From Montanilutibacter psychrotolerans (GTDB taxonomy: Bacteria > Pseudomonadota > Gammaproteobacteria > Xanthomonadales > Xanthomonadaceae): a stretch of 64,000 bases of DNA. The notes under the pieces are model-generated. The model was given only the letters and a program-made list of their open reading frames with translations, had not been told where the DNA came from and made no database searches. The first letter of the stretch is position 1; each line of letters opens with the position of its first letter. Below are positions 1 through 8,040 of this stretch, piece after piece. A program made the translations under genes and the position numbers. The stretch is from positions 1 through 64,000 of the forward strand of contig NZ_RIBS01000006.1 in NCBI RefSeq assembly GCF_003719825.1, given 5' to 3'.

Positions 1-102
1 ATGCAGCAGATCGGCGCCGCCATGCGCAAGCTGTTGCACCTGATCTTTGGCGTGGTGAAATCCGGCCGGCCGTTCGATCCAAACTACTTGCCCGGCAGTT
101 GA
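1..102 (+). mobile_element. 3' end of an IS110-family transposase gene (truncated by the window edge)
   Basis: The first 102 bases read as an open frame of 33 codons and a TGA. It contains the segment AMRKLLHLIFGVVKSG followed by a short tail RPFDPNYLPGS. The pattern MRKLLHLIFGVxKSG-x-PFDP is typical of the extreme C-terminus of IS110/IS116/IS902 transposases (DEDD catalytic domain plus Serine-transposase domain). The in-frame ATG at base 1 is only an internal Met. IS110 elements often insert in extragenic palindromes, and a GTAG-type palindrome begins 48 bases downstream. Whether the element is intact cannot be seen because the rest lies to the left of the window. Confidence 0.75.
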
Positions 103-117
103 CGGCCAAGACGGTAT

Positions 118-180
118 CTACAAGAAGGCACTCCAACCGTGGGAGCTTCCGTAGGGCGCATTAGCCGCAGGCGTAATGCG
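118..180. repeat. 63-bp direct repeat, left copy
   Basis: The 63 bases are identical to 820-882. They comprise a unique 33-base part (starting CTACAAGAAGGCACTCC) and the left arm of the GTAG palindrome family. The two copies bracket the Excalibur gene at 369-689. Confidence 0.9.
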
Positions 181-256
181 CCGGATGGGGCGCGCTACGG
201 AGACCCACCCTGGGCCTGAACAATCCGGCGCAATGCGCTTTGGTATCGCGCCCTAC
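151..256. repeat. Extragenic palindrome pair, GTAG family (copy 1)
   Basis: The left arm is GTAGGGCGCATTAGCC + GCAGGCGTAATGCGCC. The right arm (225-256) is its approximate inverse and ends GCGCCCTAC. Each arm can fold on itself with one bulged base, and the two arms are inverted relative to each other, as in REP doublets. At least six copies occur in this window, all between genes or touching stop codons. Confidence 0.85.
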
Positions 257-368
257 GTCTGCCATTCGGAGTAATGGGACGCAGCTGGCTCTTCTTTGCC
301 TCCGCGTTCATCCACGCAGTTTCATGCAGTGGTAGGGTCGGCGCGCGCACGGGACATGGGGGTGTCCA

Positions 369-689
369 ATGCTGGCGAAGCTCCGCATCGCAGTTTTCGG
401 AGTGTTGATTCTGGCGAGCGGCACCGCAGCCGCACATGGCGGCGGCCTGAACGCCGCGGGTTGTCACAACGACCGGAAGAATGGCGGCTACCACTGCCAT
501 CGCGGACCCCCAGCCCGACCGCCGCCTGCGCCTGCAAACGGCAACCGGCTCACGCGCGGCCAGAACGACTCCACTTACTACGCCAACTGCAGCGCTGCTC
601 GTGCTGCGGGTGCGGCTCCCGTGCGGCGCGGTGATCCAGGTTATGCCGCGCACCTGGATCGGGACGGGGATGGCGTCGGATGTGAGTGA
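369..689 (+). CDS. Secreted YHYH / Excalibur-domain protein
   Basis: This is a 106-residue protein. Residues 1-22 are a signal peptide (LRIAVFGVLILASGTAAAHG). Residues 23-46 carry a His/Cys-rich YHYH-type motif (GCHNDRKNGGYHCHRG). The C-terminus has the Excalibur signature: a Cys at about 75 (YYANCSAARAAG) and DRDGDGVGCE at the end, an EF-hand-like calcium-binding loop with a paired Cys. Proteins of this make-up are small periplasmic or extracellular factors, often found with nucleases; here no nuclease catalytic domain is present. The gene is bracketed by palindromes and 63-bp direct repeats. A decayed relative lies at 9414-9515. Its role is unknown. Confidence 0.8.
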   Translation: MLAKLRIAVFGVLILASGTAAAHGGGLNAAGCHNDRKNGGYHCHRGPPARPPPAPANGNRLTRGQNDSTYYANCSAARAAGAAPVRRGDPGYAAHLDRDGDGVGCE

Positions 690-715
690 CACATCCGGAC
701 AAGTAGCCAAAACTC

Positions 716-823
716 GTAGGGCGCATTAGCCGAAGGCGTAATGCGCCGGATGAAACGCGCGACGAAGATCCAGCCTCCTCGCAAGCAAATTCGGCGCAAT
801 GCCCTTCGGCTATTGCGCCCTAC
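716..823. repeat. Extragenic palindrome pair, GTAG family (copy 2)
   Basis: The left arm starts GTAGGGCGCATTAGCCGAAG and the right arm ends GGCTATTGCGCCCTAC at 823. It lies just 3' of the Excalibur gene and has the same architecture as 151-256. Confidence 0.85.
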
Positions 824-882
824 AAGAAGGCACTCCAACCGTGGGAGCTTCCGTAGGGCGCATTAGCCGCAGGCGTAATGCG
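820..882. repeat. 63-bp direct repeat, right copy
   Basis: This is a perfect copy of 118-180. It overlaps the end of one GTAG palindrome pair (716-823) and contains the left arm of another (853-886). It suggests a segmental duplication or a recombination product bounded by extragenic palindromes. Confidence 0.9.
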
Positions 883-886
883 TCGG
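853..886. repeat. Extragenic palindrome, GTAG family (copy 3, left arm only)
   Basis: A single arm (GTAGGGCGCATTAGCCGCAG, then GCGTAATGCGTC) sits directly beside the stop codon of the RidA-like gene. The right arm is absent. Confidence 0.8.
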
Positions 887-892
887 ATGAAA

Positions 893-1315
893 CTACTCGC
901 CCAGCGCCGCCAGCGCCTCGATCTCGAACAACATCCCGTCCAAGGCCAGACGCGGGACCGGGATCAACGTGCAGGCCGGCTTGTGCGGGCCGAAGGCCGT
1001 CTCCAGCTCACTGCCGAACACCTGCAACCGCTCCAGGCTGTGGTCCACCACTAGCACCGTCAGTTTGGCGACGTCGGTGGCACGTGCTCCCGCCGACGCC
1101 AGCGCCGTGTGCAGATTGGCGAACGCCTGCCGCACTTGCGACCTAAAATCCTCCGCTAGGCGCCCGTCAACGGTCTCGCCACCTTGGCCCGCTATCAGGA
1201 TCCAGCGCCGTGCGCCGTCGACGATGGCCACGTGCGAGTACCCGTTCGGCGCGGGGTCGTAGAGACCTGCGGGGTTGGAAAGCGCTACTACCGACGTGCG
1301 ATGGAGATCGTTCAT
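893..1315 (-). CDS. RidA/YjgF-family protein, substituted at the catalytic Arg
   Basis: This 140-residue protein spans one complete Rid domain: GYSHVAIVDG at the start, AGQGGE in the middle, KLTVLVVDHS and a C-terminal FEIEALAAL. RidA enzymes hydrolyse reactive enamine/imine intermediates such as 2-aminoacrylate and need an Arg in the PARS segment. The matching segment here reads PACT (Cys115), so imine deaminase activity is not expected and the protein is better placed in the Arg-less Rid subgroups of unknown function. It stands alone on the minus strand with 105 bases to the upstream SnoaL-like gene, which could share its transcript. Confidence 0.85.
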   Translation of the reverse strand: MNDLHRTSVVALSNPAGLYDPAPNGYSHVAIVDGARRWILIAGQGGETVDGRLAEDFRSQVRQAFANLHTALASAGARATDVAKLTVLVVDHSLERLQVFGSELETAFGPHKPACTLIPVPRLALDGMLFEIEALAALGE

Positions 1316-1420
1316 TGCAAGTCCTTTTCATCGAAGGAGTGCGGCCGCGCCGCAATCGCTCACTGGAAGATGTCGTGACAAGGACCGGGCACGAGATGTG
1401 CTCCGCCCCTGCGTTGTCTG

Positions 1421-1831
1421 TTATGCCTTCACGTAACCCATCGCCTCGACGATGCGTCCGCCTTGCACGCGCATCAGATTGAGGCCACGGATGGAGCTGG
1501 CGTCGTCGTCACCCCAGCAATACCGCCATCGGATGACGACCCGCTCGCCGACGACGAACACCTCTTCGCGCACGAACCGGGTTCCCGTCGAGCGCGCAAT
1601 CGCTTGCCAGTTCGCCAGGCACGCGGCTCTTCCAACGAGACGAGCGCCGTCTGGTGCAGGGCCGGTGTTCTCGATGATGCAGTCCTCCGCCACGAGGTCT
1701 TCCATGGCGTGGGCGTCGTGACCATCGAAGGCCTCGTGGAACTTGCGGATGACCTCTCTTGCTTCGAGCGCGGCGCTGTCCACCGGCCCGAGAATCGTGA
1801 TCTGGTCCGGCGTGAGAGATGGTTGGTTCAT
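1421..1831 (-). CDS. SnoaL-like / NTF2-like fold protein
   Basis: The protein has 136 residues from the chosen ATG at 1831, which has a good upstream AAGGAAGG. A longer frame to 1900 lacks a ribosome site. The pattern EVIRKFHEAFDGHDAHAMED...LVAEDCIIENTG, then VIRWRYCWG and an ending GGRIVEAMGYVKA, matches the SnoaL-like polyketide cyclase/nuclear-transport-factor-2 fold: a helix-rich N-terminus and a cone of beta strands with a small pocket. These proteins range from isomerases and hydrolases to simple binders, so no reaction is assigned. It is followed 105 bases downstream by the RidA-like gene on the same strand. Confidence 0.75.
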   Translation of the reverse strand: MNQPSLTPDQITILGPVDSAALEAREVIRKFHEAFDGHDAHAMEDLVAEDCIIENTGPAPDGARLVGRAACLANWQAIARSTGTRFVREEVFVVGERVVIRWRYCWGDDDASSIRGLNLMRVQGGRIVEAMGYVKA

Positions 1832-2145
1832 GAGCCTTCCTTGAGTGGCGAAACGTCGGACTCTTAGTAGCGTCCGTCCACGCGGTAACAAGGAACGCAA
1901 TCAGGGAAAGCCAATCCCATCAGTGGGACGAGCGACGCGATACCGGATGGCATGTGCCAGACCATCGACCACAGGGCGGCAGCTCCGGCGCTCGCGGGCC
2001 TTGGTGAGGGCCGTTTCGGCCGCGACCCAGATTTAAACCCAACGGGTCGCGCCGGCATCGAACCGTGTTGTTGCGCGCTACAAACTCCCCGTTGTTACGA
2101 CACGCGCTGCGGCTCCGCTGCGCACTTGACCCAGGACCTTGCCTG
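1832..2145. other. Intergenic region with no recognised gene
   Basis: This stretch separates the divergent SnoaL-like and amidohydrolase genes, so promoters for both should lie here. I see no clear consensus promoter, repeat or small gene. Confidence 0.5.
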
Positions 2146-3552
2146 ATGACATTCGCCGCGATCGCAAAACATGTTCTACCAGTTCCCCATCGCCGAAAAT
2201 TGTGGTGCTGCCTACTGCTCCTCGGCGTGATGCCCGCCGCGGCACAGCCGGTACCGGTCACGCGCACGGCCTTTGTCGACGTGAACGTCGTGCCGATGGA
2301 CCGGGAACGCGTGCTGACGCATCAGACGGTCCTGGTGGAGAACGGTCGGATCACGGCGATTGGACCATCGGTTGCGGTACCGAAGGATGCTCGTGTCATC
2401 GACGGGCACGGCACCGCGTTTCTCTCTCCCGGCCTGGCCGACATGCACACGCACGCGCACACGGCCGAAGACATGCGGCTGTATCTCGCGAACGGTGTCA
2501 CGTCAGTGCTCAATCTGGGCGAGGCGTCGAACGAGTTCATGGCCAAGGTGAGACCCGCGATCAATCGAGGGGCGAAACCTGGCCCTCATGTCTATGCCGC
2601 CTTCCTGGTCGATGGTTCGCCGCGCTATGGGCATTTCACCGTAACGACGCCGGACGAGGCGCGCTGGATCGTTCGCCTCGCAAAGACCAACGGCTACGAG
2701 TTCATCAAGATCTACAACAACCTTTCGCCGGAATGTTTCCAGGAGCTGATCGCCGAAGGGCGCCGCCTTGGCCTGCCGATCGTCGGACACGGTGTCACCG
2801 GCGTGGGCCTGGAGCGTCAACTCGATGCCGGTCAGCTCATGGTCGCGCACACGGAGGAGTTCCTTTACACGTTCTTCTCGCGGCCGGGCGAACCCGAGCA
2901 TGCACCCGATCCGGCCCGCATTCCGGCCGCGATCGATGTGATCCGGCGCAACAAGGCCTTTGTCACCGCTGACCTGAACACCTACGCGACGATCGCGCGG
3001 CAGTGGGGCCAACCCGACGTCGTCGATGGCTACCTGCGTCAGCCCGAAGCGCAGTATCTCTCGCCCAGTCAGCGCATCGACTGGAAGCAGGCCGGTTATG
3101 CAGCGCGGGTGGGCAACATCACTCCGACCCTCGACTTCCTCAAGCGCTTCACCAAAGCAATGAGCGATGCCGGCGTGCCTTTGATCCTTGGCACCGATGC
3201 ACCCACGATCCCCGGCCTTGCGCCTGGCTATGCGGTCCACGAGGACATGCGCGCGCTGGAAGACGCCGGCCTAACGCGCTACGAGGTGCTTTCCTCAGCG
3301 ACGCATACGCCCGGCGAGATGATCCATCGCGCGATGCCGCAGGCCGACACCTTTGGCACCGTTACCGAAGGCAAGCGCGCGGATCTGATCCTTTCCGCCG
3401 GAAACCCGCTCGATGATCTCTCCACCTTGCGAAAGCCGCTCGGCGTGATGGCGAACGGCACCTGGTACTCGGACAAGGACTTGCAAGGACTGCTCGACGA
3501 GCTGGCAACGACGTACGGCGCGCCACTGGAACCGGCCCGCACCTTGCGTTGA
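2146..3552 (+). CDS. Secreted metal-dependent amidohydrolase (imidazolonepropionase-like)
   Basis: The protein has 468 residues from the ATG at 2146; the frame extends to 2065 but without signal-peptide logic. A signal peptide (RRKLWCCLLLLGVMPAAAQP, about residues 18-38) predicts export. Metal-site motifs of the amidohydrolase superfamily follow: the DMHTHAH strand-1 HxH near residue 101, a Lys in FIKIYNN, His in VGHGV and VAHTEEF, and the strand-8 Asp in LGTDAPT near 349. A small beta-sandwich domain surrounds the barrel (N-terminal VLVENGRITAIGPS, C-terminal GKRADLILSAGNPL). Related secreted enzymes are annotated as prolidase-like or Xaa-Pro peptidases; the substrate is not deducible. It is monocistronic, with a palindrome pair directly downstream. 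Confidence 0.88.
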   Translation: MTFAAIAKHVLPVPHRRKLWCCLLLLGVMPAAAQPVPVTRTAFVDVNVVPMDRERVLTHQTVLVENGRITAIGPSVAVPKDARVIDGHGTAFLSPGLADMHTHAHTAEDMRLYLANGVTSVLNLGEASNEFMAKVRPAINRGAKPGPHVYAAFLVDGSPRYGHFTVTTPDEARWIVRLAKTNGYEFIKIYNNLSPECFQELIAEGRRLGLPIVGHGVTGVGLERQLDAGQLMVAHTEEFLYTFFSRPGEPEHAPDPARIPAAIDVIRRNKAFVTADLNTYATIARQWGQPDVVDGYLRQPEAQYLSPSQRIDWKQAGYAARVGNITPTLDFLKRFTKAMSDAGVPLILGTDAPTIPGLAPGYAVHEDMRALEDAGLTRYEVLSSATHTPGEMIHRAMPQADTFGTVTEGKRADLILSAGNPLDDLSTLRKPLGVMANGTWYSDKDLQGLLDELATTYGAPLEPARTLR

Positions 3553-3564
3553 AGCGTAGAACGC

Positions 3565-3666
3565 GTAGGGCGCATTAGCCAAAGGCGTAATGCGCCGGAT
3601 GGCGTCATTGAGACCCAACCTCTACGTGAATGAATCCGGCGCAATGCCCTTCGGTTTGCGCCCTAC
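3565..3666. repeat. Extragenic palindrome pair, GTAG family (copy 4)
   Basis: The left arm is GTAGGGCGCATTAGCCAAAG and the right arm ends CGGTTTGCGCCCTAC. It sits between the convergent amidohydrolase and serine hydrolase genes, where it could act as a bidirectional transcript end. Confidence 0.85.
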
Positions 3667-3681
3667 GAGGTCTGCTCCTGG

Positions 3682-4743
3682 TCAGCCCTGCGGAATGTTC
3701 GGCAGGATCTGATCCGTCAACAACTTGATCGTCAGGCGGTGCGGTTGCTGCACGTTGTAGTTGGTGGTGGTGATCACCACGACCACGCGCTCGGCGGGGA
3801 ACACCTGCACGGTGTTGCCGCCGGTGCCGTTCATCGCGTACGACTTCCAGACCTTGTCGCCCACCGGGAACTGCATCAGCCACCACAGGTAGCCGTAGTC
3901 GACGCCGTCGTCGACGTGGGCCTGCGCGGTGGTCGAGGCCTGCACCCAGGCGCTGGGCAACACGGTCTGGCCGTTGTACTTGCCGCCATTGAGCTGCAGC
4001 TGACCCAGGGCCAGCAGGTCGCGGCTGCGCAGGCCCAGGCCACCGCCTGCCTGCGGCAGGCCCAGCGGTGAGAACTGCCATTCCGGATTGTCGATGCCCA
4101 ACGGCGCGAACAGCCGGCGTTGCGCATAGGCATCGAGGCGCTCGCCGACGGCGCCCTGGATGGCCGCGCCCAACGCGGTGACGCCCGCAGTGCAGTAACG
4201 GAAGTTGCGTCCATGCGGCGACTGCGCCGGGGTCGGCATCCAGGCCGGGAAGCCCTGGATCGGCAGGTCGACGTAGAACTTCACCCAGTCCTCGACCAGG
4301 TACATGCGCTCTTCGTTGCCGCGCGAGTACTGGTTCTCGTCGTGGCATTCCACCAACGAGGACATGGTCATCACATCTTCGAACGTGATCTTCGCCTTGC
4401 GTGGATCGTCGTTCTCGATGGGCTTGTCGTAGTGCAGGTACGGCAACAGGGGAGCCTGCGCGTTGGGCAGCTTGCCGTCGGCGATGGCCAGGCCCACCAG
4501 CATCCCGGCAACGGTCTTGGTGGACGAGCGGGTGTTGCGGCGTGCCTCGGCGCCGCCGTCGTCGAAGTAGTGTTCGTAGACGAGCTGGCCGTCGCGGGCG
4601 ATCAGGACGCTGGTGATCTGCTTGAACTCACCGCCCTCCACCGCGCGGGTCACGTTGTCGAATGGCGCCTCCGCGGTGGCAGCCGGTGCCACCAGCGGCG
4701 CTGCCAACAAGCACGCCGCGAACACAACCGTTTTAATGCACAT
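3682..4743 (-). CDS. Periplasmic serine hydrolase of the beta-lactamase/class C PBP family
   Basis: The protein has 353 residues from the ATG at 4743, which has GGAG upstream; longer frames run into the AraC gene. The signal peptide is [14 protein letters not shown]. The SxxK nucleophile motif is SSTK at residues 73-76. The second motif reads YCT (Tyr183) rather than YSN. The third motif is a GTGG group in [14 protein letters not shown]. This is the S12 family (esterases, D-aminopeptidases, class C beta-lactamases). The YCT variant and short length favour an esterase or peptidase rather than a true beta-lactamase. It lies 82 bases downstream of the AraC-type gene on the same strand, so co-transcription and control by that regulator are plausible. 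Confidence 0.85.
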   Translation of the reverse strand: MCIKTVVFAACLLAAPLVAPAATAEAPFDNVTRAVEGGEFKQITSVLIARDGQLVYEHYFDDGGAEARRNTRSSTKTVAGMLVGLAIADGKLPNAQAPLLPYLHYDKPIENDDPRKAKITFEDVMTMSSLVECHDENQYSRGNEERMYLVEDWVKFYVDLPIQGFPAWMPTPAQSPHGRNFRYCTAGVTALGAAIQGAVGERLDAYAQRRLFAPLGIDNPEWQFSPLGLPQAGGGLGLRSRDLLALGQLQLNGGKYNGQTVLPSAWVQASTTAQAHVDDGVDYGYLWWLMQFPVGDKVWKSYAMNGTGGNTVQVFPAERVVVVITTTNYNVQQPHRLTIKLLTDQILPNIPQG

Positions 4744-4825
4744 GGAAAGCTCCGATAGGGAATGCGTGAACCGTAGCAAGCGCATCGCGCCGTGCCTTGT
4801 ATGTCCTGAACCTGCTGCAGGCGCG

Positions 4826-5653
4826 TCAGGCCAGCGCGCGGTACTGCGCCGGCGTGCAGCGGTAATGGCGTCGGAACGCGTGAGTGAAGTGGCTCTGGTC
4901 GACGAAGCCGCATGCGACTGCGACCTGGGCCAGGCCCATGTGCGGGTCGTGTAGAAGGCCGATCGCCCGCTCCATCCGGCAGTGCCGCAGGTACTCGCCG
5001 GGCGAGCATCCGAATCGGCGACGGAACGCCCGCGAAAAATAGACGGGATGGACATCCGCGTTGCACGCCAGCGCGGACAGTCGCGGTGTGTGCTCCCAGT
5101 CGTCTTCCAACTGTTCGCGCGCGCGTTCGAGCCAGGCCGGGCCGTCGCGATGCATCACTCGCTGCATCAGCGTGGCGGCATCGAGCAGCGCCTCGACACC
5201 GTCTTCGATCACCAGCGGCGACGCGCTGTCCCAGCCGCGGAGCTCGCGCCAGAGCCCGGTGGCCTGGACCAGGCCGGACGGCGACAGTTGCAGGGCATGT
5301 TCGGGCAACGCGCGCTGGTCGGCCGCCGATCGCCAGAGGTGCGCCGGAATGGACAGGGTGAAGAAGCGGCCGTCGAGTCCGCGGAAGCAGTCGCGGTGCT
5401 TCGTCCCCGGCGGATTCAACACCAGCGCCCGCGTGTTGCACACCGCGGGCATGCCTTTCGCGCTACTCAGGTAGAGGCCGTCGAGCAGCAGCAGAAAGTG
5501 CGCGTCGTCGTGCGTATGGGTTTCGACGTCGTGTTCCGGCACGGTCGGCCGCAAGTCGGCGATCGCCAGGTCACCGACCTGGCGCCGCTCGCGATAGTCG
5601 CCGTAGAACGTGCCGTGCCCGAGTGTGGCGTTGGCGCTCACAGGAACCATCAT
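4826..5653 (-). CDS. AraC-family transcriptional regulator
   Basis: The protein has 275 residues. The N-terminal part is a cupin-like sensor domain ([31 protein letters not shown]). The C-terminal ~90 residues hold two helix-turn-helix motifs ([20 protein letters not shown] and [20 protein letters not shown]), ending with the family pattern [16 protein letters not shown]. The start at 5653 is chosen because its ATG overlaps the TGA of the small membrane gene upstream (ATGA), a classic coupling junction; the next codon is also ATG. The likely target is its own cluster, including the serine hydrolase downstream. The effector is unknown. Confidence 0.9.
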   Translation of the reverse strand: MMVPVSANATLGHGTFYGDYRERRQVGDLAIADLRPTVPEHDVETHTHDDAHFLLLLDGLYLSSAKGMPAVCNTRALVLNPPGTKHRDCFRGLDGRFFTLSIPAHLWRSAADQRALPEHALQLSPSGLVQATGLWRELRGWDSASPLVIEDGVEALLDAATLMQRVMHRDGPAWLERAREQLEDDWEHTPRLSALACNADVHPVYFSRAFRRRFGCSPGEYLRHCRMERAIGLLHDPHMGLAQVAVACGFVDQSHFTHAFRRHYRCTPAQYRALA

Positions 5654-5883
5654 GCTGTTGCGCGGTTCGCGTACTGAGGTCCGGAGCGCCCTCCAAGAAG
5701 GCGTGCAGGAAGAAGCAGCAGCGCCTGTAGAAATGCGAACAGTGCCGAGAACGTGATACCGACCAGGCGAAACGGCAGGGCGAGCAGCCACACCACGGGC
5801 CACAGCACCAAGGCCAACAATGCGAGTGGCCAGCACAGGACGAAGAGAAGGCACCAGGCAACGATCGCAATGAGCGTCTTCAT
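5650..5883 (-). CDS. Small double-spanning inner-membrane protein, coupled to the AraC gene
   Basis: This 77-residue protein is almost entirely hydrophobic (IVAWCLLFVLCWPLALLALV, then VVWLLALPFRLVGITFSALF and LQALLLLPARLLGG), consistent with two or three membrane helices. The ATG at 5883 is preceded by GGAGAA. Its stop codon overlaps the AraC start by ATGA. I do not recognise a family. The tight coupling suggests it could present or modulate a membrane signal for the regulator, but this is inference. Confidence 0.7.
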   Translation of the reverse strand: MKTLIAIVAWCLLFVLCWPLALLALVLWPVVWLLALPFRLVGITFSALFAFLQALLLLPARLLGGRSGPQYANRATA

Positions 5884-6277
5884 AAGGGTTCTCCGCGGCT
5901 GGGCGCGCCGCACGGGGATGGACCGCCACACGGTGCGATCCCTGGAGACCCAAGGCAATCCGCCTGCGACGAACCCGCGCGGGGACCCGACCAAGCCGTG
6001 AATACCGCGACGAAACGCGGCGAGGCTCTCTTCTGGTCGTCGGTTACACCAACATGTCGGCAAGAAGGGCAAGAAGGGGACGGAGCGGATTGCTAATACC
6101 CTCCGTCCCCAATGTTCCCGCGCGTCAAGCTCGGCGCCGGATCCGGACAGGTCACTCCTGGCCGGCTTAGTTGCCTCCGTCCCCTTTGATTCGCCGCACC
6201 GATGCGTTCCTTTGCCGCGCCCTCACGGCGCTCCGCGCCACACTGGTCGCTCCCGTTCCGTCCGTGGGGAAGCGTCC
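5884..6277. other. Intergenic region with two GGGGACGGAG repeats
   Basis: This is the divergent region between the small membrane gene and prpD. It holds an inverted pair GGGGACGGAG...CTCCGTCCCC at 6076-6110 and a second half-copy (GTTGCCTCCGTCCCCTTT) at 6167-6184. No coding sequence is convincing. Confidence 0.6.
6076..6110. repeat. GGGGACGGAG inverted repeat (copy 1)
   Basis: A perfect 10-base inverted repeat, GGGGACGGAG / CTCCGTCCCC, has a 15-base spacer. Related copies are at 6167-6184 (one arm), 9348-9390 and 14843-14884. Confidence 0.8.
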
Positions 6278-7732
6278 ATGAGTCACTTCGACAGCCGCTC
6301 CGCCATCCGCCCCCCACCGGATGCGCCGATGGTGGACATCGCCGACTACGTCGTCGATTACCGGATCGACTCGCAAGAGGCCTTCGACACCGCCCGCTAC
6401 ATGCTGCTGGATTCGCTGGCCTGCGCCGCGCTTGCGATGGACCACGCGCAGTGCGTGCAGCACCTGGGCCCGCTGGTGCCGGGTGCGGAGCTGAAGGGCG
6501 GCGCGCGCGTGCCGTTCACCGCGTTTGAGCTCGATCCGGCGCAGGCCGCCTACAACATCGGCGTGCAGATCCGCTGGCTCGACTTCAACGACACCTGGCT
6601 CGCCGCGGAGTGGGGGCACCCGTCGGACAACCTCGGCGCCCTCCTCGCGGTCGCCGACTACCTGGGCCGCATGGCCGAACGCGAAGGCGGCCAGGCGCTG
6701 ACCGTGAAAGACGTGCTGGGCCATGCGATCAAGGCGCACGAGATCCAGGGCTGTTACGCGCTGAAGAATTCGTTCAACCGCGTCGGTCTCGACCACGTGA
6801 TCCTCGTGCGCCTGGCGTCAAGCGCGGTCGCCACGCGCATGCTCGGTGGCGGCAAGGACGAGGTGATCGCCGCCGTGTCGCACAGCTGGATCGACAACGG
6901 CGTGCTGCGCACCTACCGCCACGCGCCCAACACGGGCCCGCGCAAGAGCTGGGCCGCGGGCGACGCCTGCCGCCGCGCCGTCATCCACGCGCTCAACGCC
7001 ATGAAGGGTGTCGTCGGTTATCCCAGCGCGCTGAGCGTGCCGACCTGGGGCTTCTACGACGTCGCCTTCCAGGGCAAACCGTTCGAGTTCGAGCGGCCGT
7101 TCGGCAGCTACGTGATGGAGAACATCCTGTTCAAGATCAGCTTCCCGGCCGAGTTCCACGCCCAGACCGCGGTGGAGTGCGCGATGCGGCTGCACGCGCA
7201 GGTCAAGGACCGGCTCGACCGGATCGAGCGCATCGAGCTGGAAACCCAGCAAGCCGGTGTGCGCATCATCGACAAGACCGGCCCGCTCGCGAACTACGCC
7301 GACCGCGACCACTGCCTGCAGTACATGGTTGCCGTGCCCTTGATCTTCGGCCGCCTCACCGCCGACGATTACGCCGACGCGGTGGCCAGCGATCCGCGCA
7401 TCGACGCGCTGCGCGCGAAGATGGCGGTGCGCGAAAACCCGCGGTTCACCGCCGACTACTACAATCCCGACAAGCGCTACATCGGCAATGCGGTGCAGGT
7501 GTTCTTCACCGACGGCACCGCGACCGAGCGGGTCGCGGTCGACTACCCGATCGGACACCGCAAACGCCGCGCCGAAGGCATCCCGGTGCTGATGGCCAAG
7601 TTCGAAGCGGCCATGCGCGCCCGCTTGCCGGCGGCCCACGTCGATCGGCTGTTGGCCTTGGCGGCCGAGCCCGCGGAGTTGGAGTCGTTGCCGATCACGC
7701 GGTACATGGCCCTGCTCGCCAAGGCCTCGTAG
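6278..7732 (+). CDS. prpD: 2-methylcitrate dehydratase
   Basis: The 484-residue protein aligns in length and content with PrpD (483 residues in E. coli). It has ADYVVDYRIDSQEAFDTARY at the start, the substrate-region pattern IRWLDFNDTWLAAEWGHPSD, and YNPDKRYIGNAVQVFFTDGT near the end. PrpD dehydrates 2-methylcitrate to 2-methylaconitate in the cytosolic methylcitrate cycle for propionate. The ATG at 6278 follows GGGGA; a longer frame to 6212 lacks support. No prpB, prpC, acnD or prpF is nearby, so the gene is separated from its pathway partners. Its stop codon is embedded in a GTAG palindrome (7729-7838). Confidence 0.93.
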   Translation: MSHFDSRSAIRPPPDAPMVDIADYVVDYRIDSQEAFDTARYMLLDSLACAALAMDHAQCVQHLGPLVPGAELKGGARVPFTAFELDPAQAAYNIGVQIRWLDFNDTWLAAEWGHPSDNLGALLAVADYLGRMAEREGGQALTVKDVLGHAIKAHEIQGCYALKNSFNRVGLDHVILVRLASSAVATRMLGGGKDEVIAAVSHSWIDNGVLRTYRHAPNTGPRKSWAAGDACRRAVIHALNAMKGVVGYPSALSVPTWGFYDVAFQGKPFEFERPFGSYVMENILFKISFPAEFHAQTAVECAMRLHAQVKDRLDRIERIELETQQAGVRIIDKTGPLANYADRDHCLQYMVAVPLIFGRLTADDYADAVASDPRIDALRAKMAVRENPRFTADYYNPDKRYIGNAVQVFFTDGTATERVAVDYPIGHRKRRAEGIPVLMAKFEAAMRARLPAAHVDRLLALAAEPAELESLPITRYMALLAKAS

Positions 7733-7838
7733 GGCGCATTGGCCGAAGGCGTAATGCGCCGAATGGGATGCCACGCCGGATAACAATGCCACGCCGGATA
7801 ACAATGCGGCGCAATGCGCTCCGCTTGTTGCACCCTAC
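7729..7838. repeat. Extragenic palindrome pair, GTAG family (copy 5), with an 18-bp tandem insert
   Basis: The left arm (GTAGGGCGCATTGGCCGAAG) overlaps the TAG stop of prpD. The right arm ends GTTGCACCCTAC. Between the arms TGCCACGCCGGATAACAA is present twice in tandem (7769-7804), an expansion not seen in the other copies. Confidence 0.85.
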
Positions 7839-7965
7839 GCGGACTGAAGCCAAGCGCACGGGCTTGGCTTGCATGGGTGGAGCCGCAATGCGAAAGCTTG
7901 CGAACGGCTGGGAACAACTGCGGGATCGGCAGCACAACTGGGTTAGGCGCAGGGACCAGGACGAA

Positions 7966-8024
7966 AATGCACTCTGACCCCTGTTGCTGACTTAGAAGCA
8001 AGTCGACTCTGCCCCCTGTTTGCG
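7966..8024. repeat. Two CACTCTGACCCC-type extragenic motifs
   Basis: AAATGCACTCTGACCCCTGT (about 7966) and AGTCGACTCTGCCCCCTGTT (about 8001) are two members of a motif also found at 10443, 13073, 13123 and 37901. The consensus is roughly AAGTGCACTCTGACCCCxgTTT. Confidence 0.7.
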
Positions 8025-8040
8025 GTGCGCGTTCATTTGC

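Noticed and set aside
117-3666. CRISPR array from the repeated GTAG elements
   Set aside because: Copies are irregularly spaced, inverted in pairs and separated by genes; there are no uniform spacers or cas genes.
3682-4743. True class C beta-lactamase (antibiotic resistance gene)
   Set aside because: The second motif is YCT rather than YSN and the protein fits the broader S12 esterase/peptidase group; resistance cannot be claimed.
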